Assembly: GCA_938091145.1 (NCBI GenBank)
Contig: CALKMS010000039.1
Coordinates: 1 to 5,963 of the forward strand
Direction of reading: 5' to 3'
Source of the DNA: an uncultured bacterium
Lineage (GTDB): Bacteria; Actinomycetota; Aquicultoria; SKW223; CALKMS01
DNA: 5,963 nucleotides
Part shown: piece by piece, positions 5,413 to 5,963 of the stretch
How the letters are laid out: every line of letters begins with the position of its first letter
Position numbering within the stretch: position 1 is the first letter of the stretch
Translations under genes and position numbers: made by a program
The notes under the pieces: generated by a model
Told to the model about the DNA's origin: nothing
The model's input: only the letters and a program-made list of their open reading frames with translations
The model's database searches: none

Positions 5413-5963
5413 TTTGCCCCTCTCTATTTAGAAAAAGTTGAGGTAAAGAAAGGAAGCTGTCTCCGCCGCTTTAAGCAGTTAAGGTGTGAAAAATGTGTTC
5501 GAGTATGTCCGGCGAAGGCAATTTCTCTCCTTTCGGATAGAGCGAGGATAGATGAAGAAAAGTGCGTCTTTTGTGGACTCTGTTACTCAGCTTGTCCTGG
5601 TGAAGCAATAAAACTTTCCTTTTCTCCCCTGGGGCTCAAAAGGGGTAAGGACTTTATTTACTTCTGCTCTCAATCTTTAAAGGAAAACTTTCCTTCTTGT
5701 TTAGGCTGGCTTGATGTGGGAGAAATCCTTCTTTCACTTTCAAAAGGAACAAAGAAGGTGGTTCTTTCTCCAGGCGACTGTAACAAGTGCATACCAGCTG
5801 TTGGAGAAGCTTTAGAGGAAAAAGTGAAGCAAAGTCAGGAATTTTTGAGTTTTTTTTCGGAGGAAAAAGAAGTTTCACTTGAGCCTTTTTTTCTTACTTC
5901 AATTTCTCGGAGGGAGAGTTTTTATTTCTTACAGAGTGGGGTCTTAAAAGCTACTCAGAAAGA
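5410..5963 (+). CDS. Iron-sulfur protein with two [4Fe-4S] motifs and extra cysteines, 3' end outside window
   Basis: The open frame begins after a TGA at 5401-5403 and runs off the window (184 codons visible). Counting from the proposed ATT start, C17-x8-C26-x2-C29-x3-C33-P is a first cluster motif whose leading cysteine is displaced. C52-x2-C55-x2-C58-x3-C62-P is an orthodox ferredoxin motif. Four more cysteines follow: C86, C97 (SCLGWLD), and C124-x2-C127 (GDCNKC), perhaps a third metal site. From about 140 on the visible part is Ser/Phe/Glu-rich with no recognised motif. No signal peptide or helix is seen, so it is probably cytoplasmic. It lies 15 bases behind the catalytic gene in the same operon, where accessory or maturation genes of molybdoenzymes often sit. 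It could therefore be an electron-transfer or assembly factor. I do not recognise it as a named gene, and it is not a TorD/TtrD-type chaperone in what is visible. No ATG, GTG or TTG occurs in frame until GTG 5716, past both cluster motifs. Confidence 0.8.
   Translation, partial: MFAPLYLEKVEVKKGSCLRRFKQLRCEKCVRVCPAKAISLLSDRARIDEEKCVFCGLCYSACPGEAIKLSFSPLGLKRGKDFIYFCSQSLKENFPSCLGWLDVGEILLSLSKGTKKVVLSPGDCNKCIPAVGEALEEKVKQSQEFLSFFSEEKEVSLEPFFLTSISRRESFYFLQSGVLKATQK

Noticed and set aside
5654..5878. Minus-strand 74-codon frame opposite the fourth gene
   Set aside because: It is antisense to the continuous iron-sulfur protein frame and has no motif or ribosome-binding site.
1..5963. CRISPR array, insertion sequence or phage signature
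   Set aside because: No spaced direct repeats, transposase-like frames or terminal inverted repeats were seen. The window is one coherent respiratory operon.

Overview
The window is one stretch of an AT-rich bacterial genome. It carries a single plus-strand operon for a periplasm-facing, membrane-anchored molybdenum oxidoreductase of the tetrathionate/polysulfide/sulfur/thiosulfate reductase group (Ttr/Psr/Sre/Phs) within the DMSO reductase superfamily. Strong G-rich Shine-Dalgarno sequences, a sigma70-like promoter and a textbook Tat signal indicate a bacterium. Lys/Glu-rich proteins, many AGA/AGG arginine codons and this enzyme type suggest an anaerobic, possibly thermophilic, sulfur-metabolising lineage. 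The phylum cannot be resolved from this sequence.

Layout. Positions 1-156 are a very AT-rich, apparently non-coding leader. It holds a candidate promoter (121-149), a small inverted repeat over its -35 box, a direct repeat spaced 21 bp, and a run of AAYT elements spaced 9-11 bp. The operon follows with gaps of 2-15 bases. First is a 16-cysteine, four-cluster electron-transfer subunit (221-943). Next is a ten-helix NrfD/PsrC-type quinone-interacting membrane anchor (956-2197). Third is a 1064-residue Tat-exported molybdopterin catalytic subunit (2200-5394). Last is an incomplete cytoplasmic-looking iron-sulfur protein (5410 to the window end). No terminator is seen inside the operon.

The B-C-A gene order and the large catalytic subunit match the ttrBCA arrangement better than psrABC. 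The electron path would be membrane quinol, then the NrfD-type anchor, then the four [4Fe-4S] clusters of the B subunit, then the proximal [4Fe-4S] cluster and Mo-bis-MGD of the A subunit, then an external substrate. The substrate could be tetrathionate, polysulfide or sulfur, thiosulfate or something else. It cannot be read from the sequence.

The most unusual element is the fourth gene. It has no ATG, GTG or TTG anywhere before or within its two iron-sulfur motifs. It has a good Shine-Dalgarno sequence positioned for an ATT start at 5410. It also carries a displaced first-cluster cysteine and four further cysteines that could form a third metal site. Standard gene callers would miss or truncate it.
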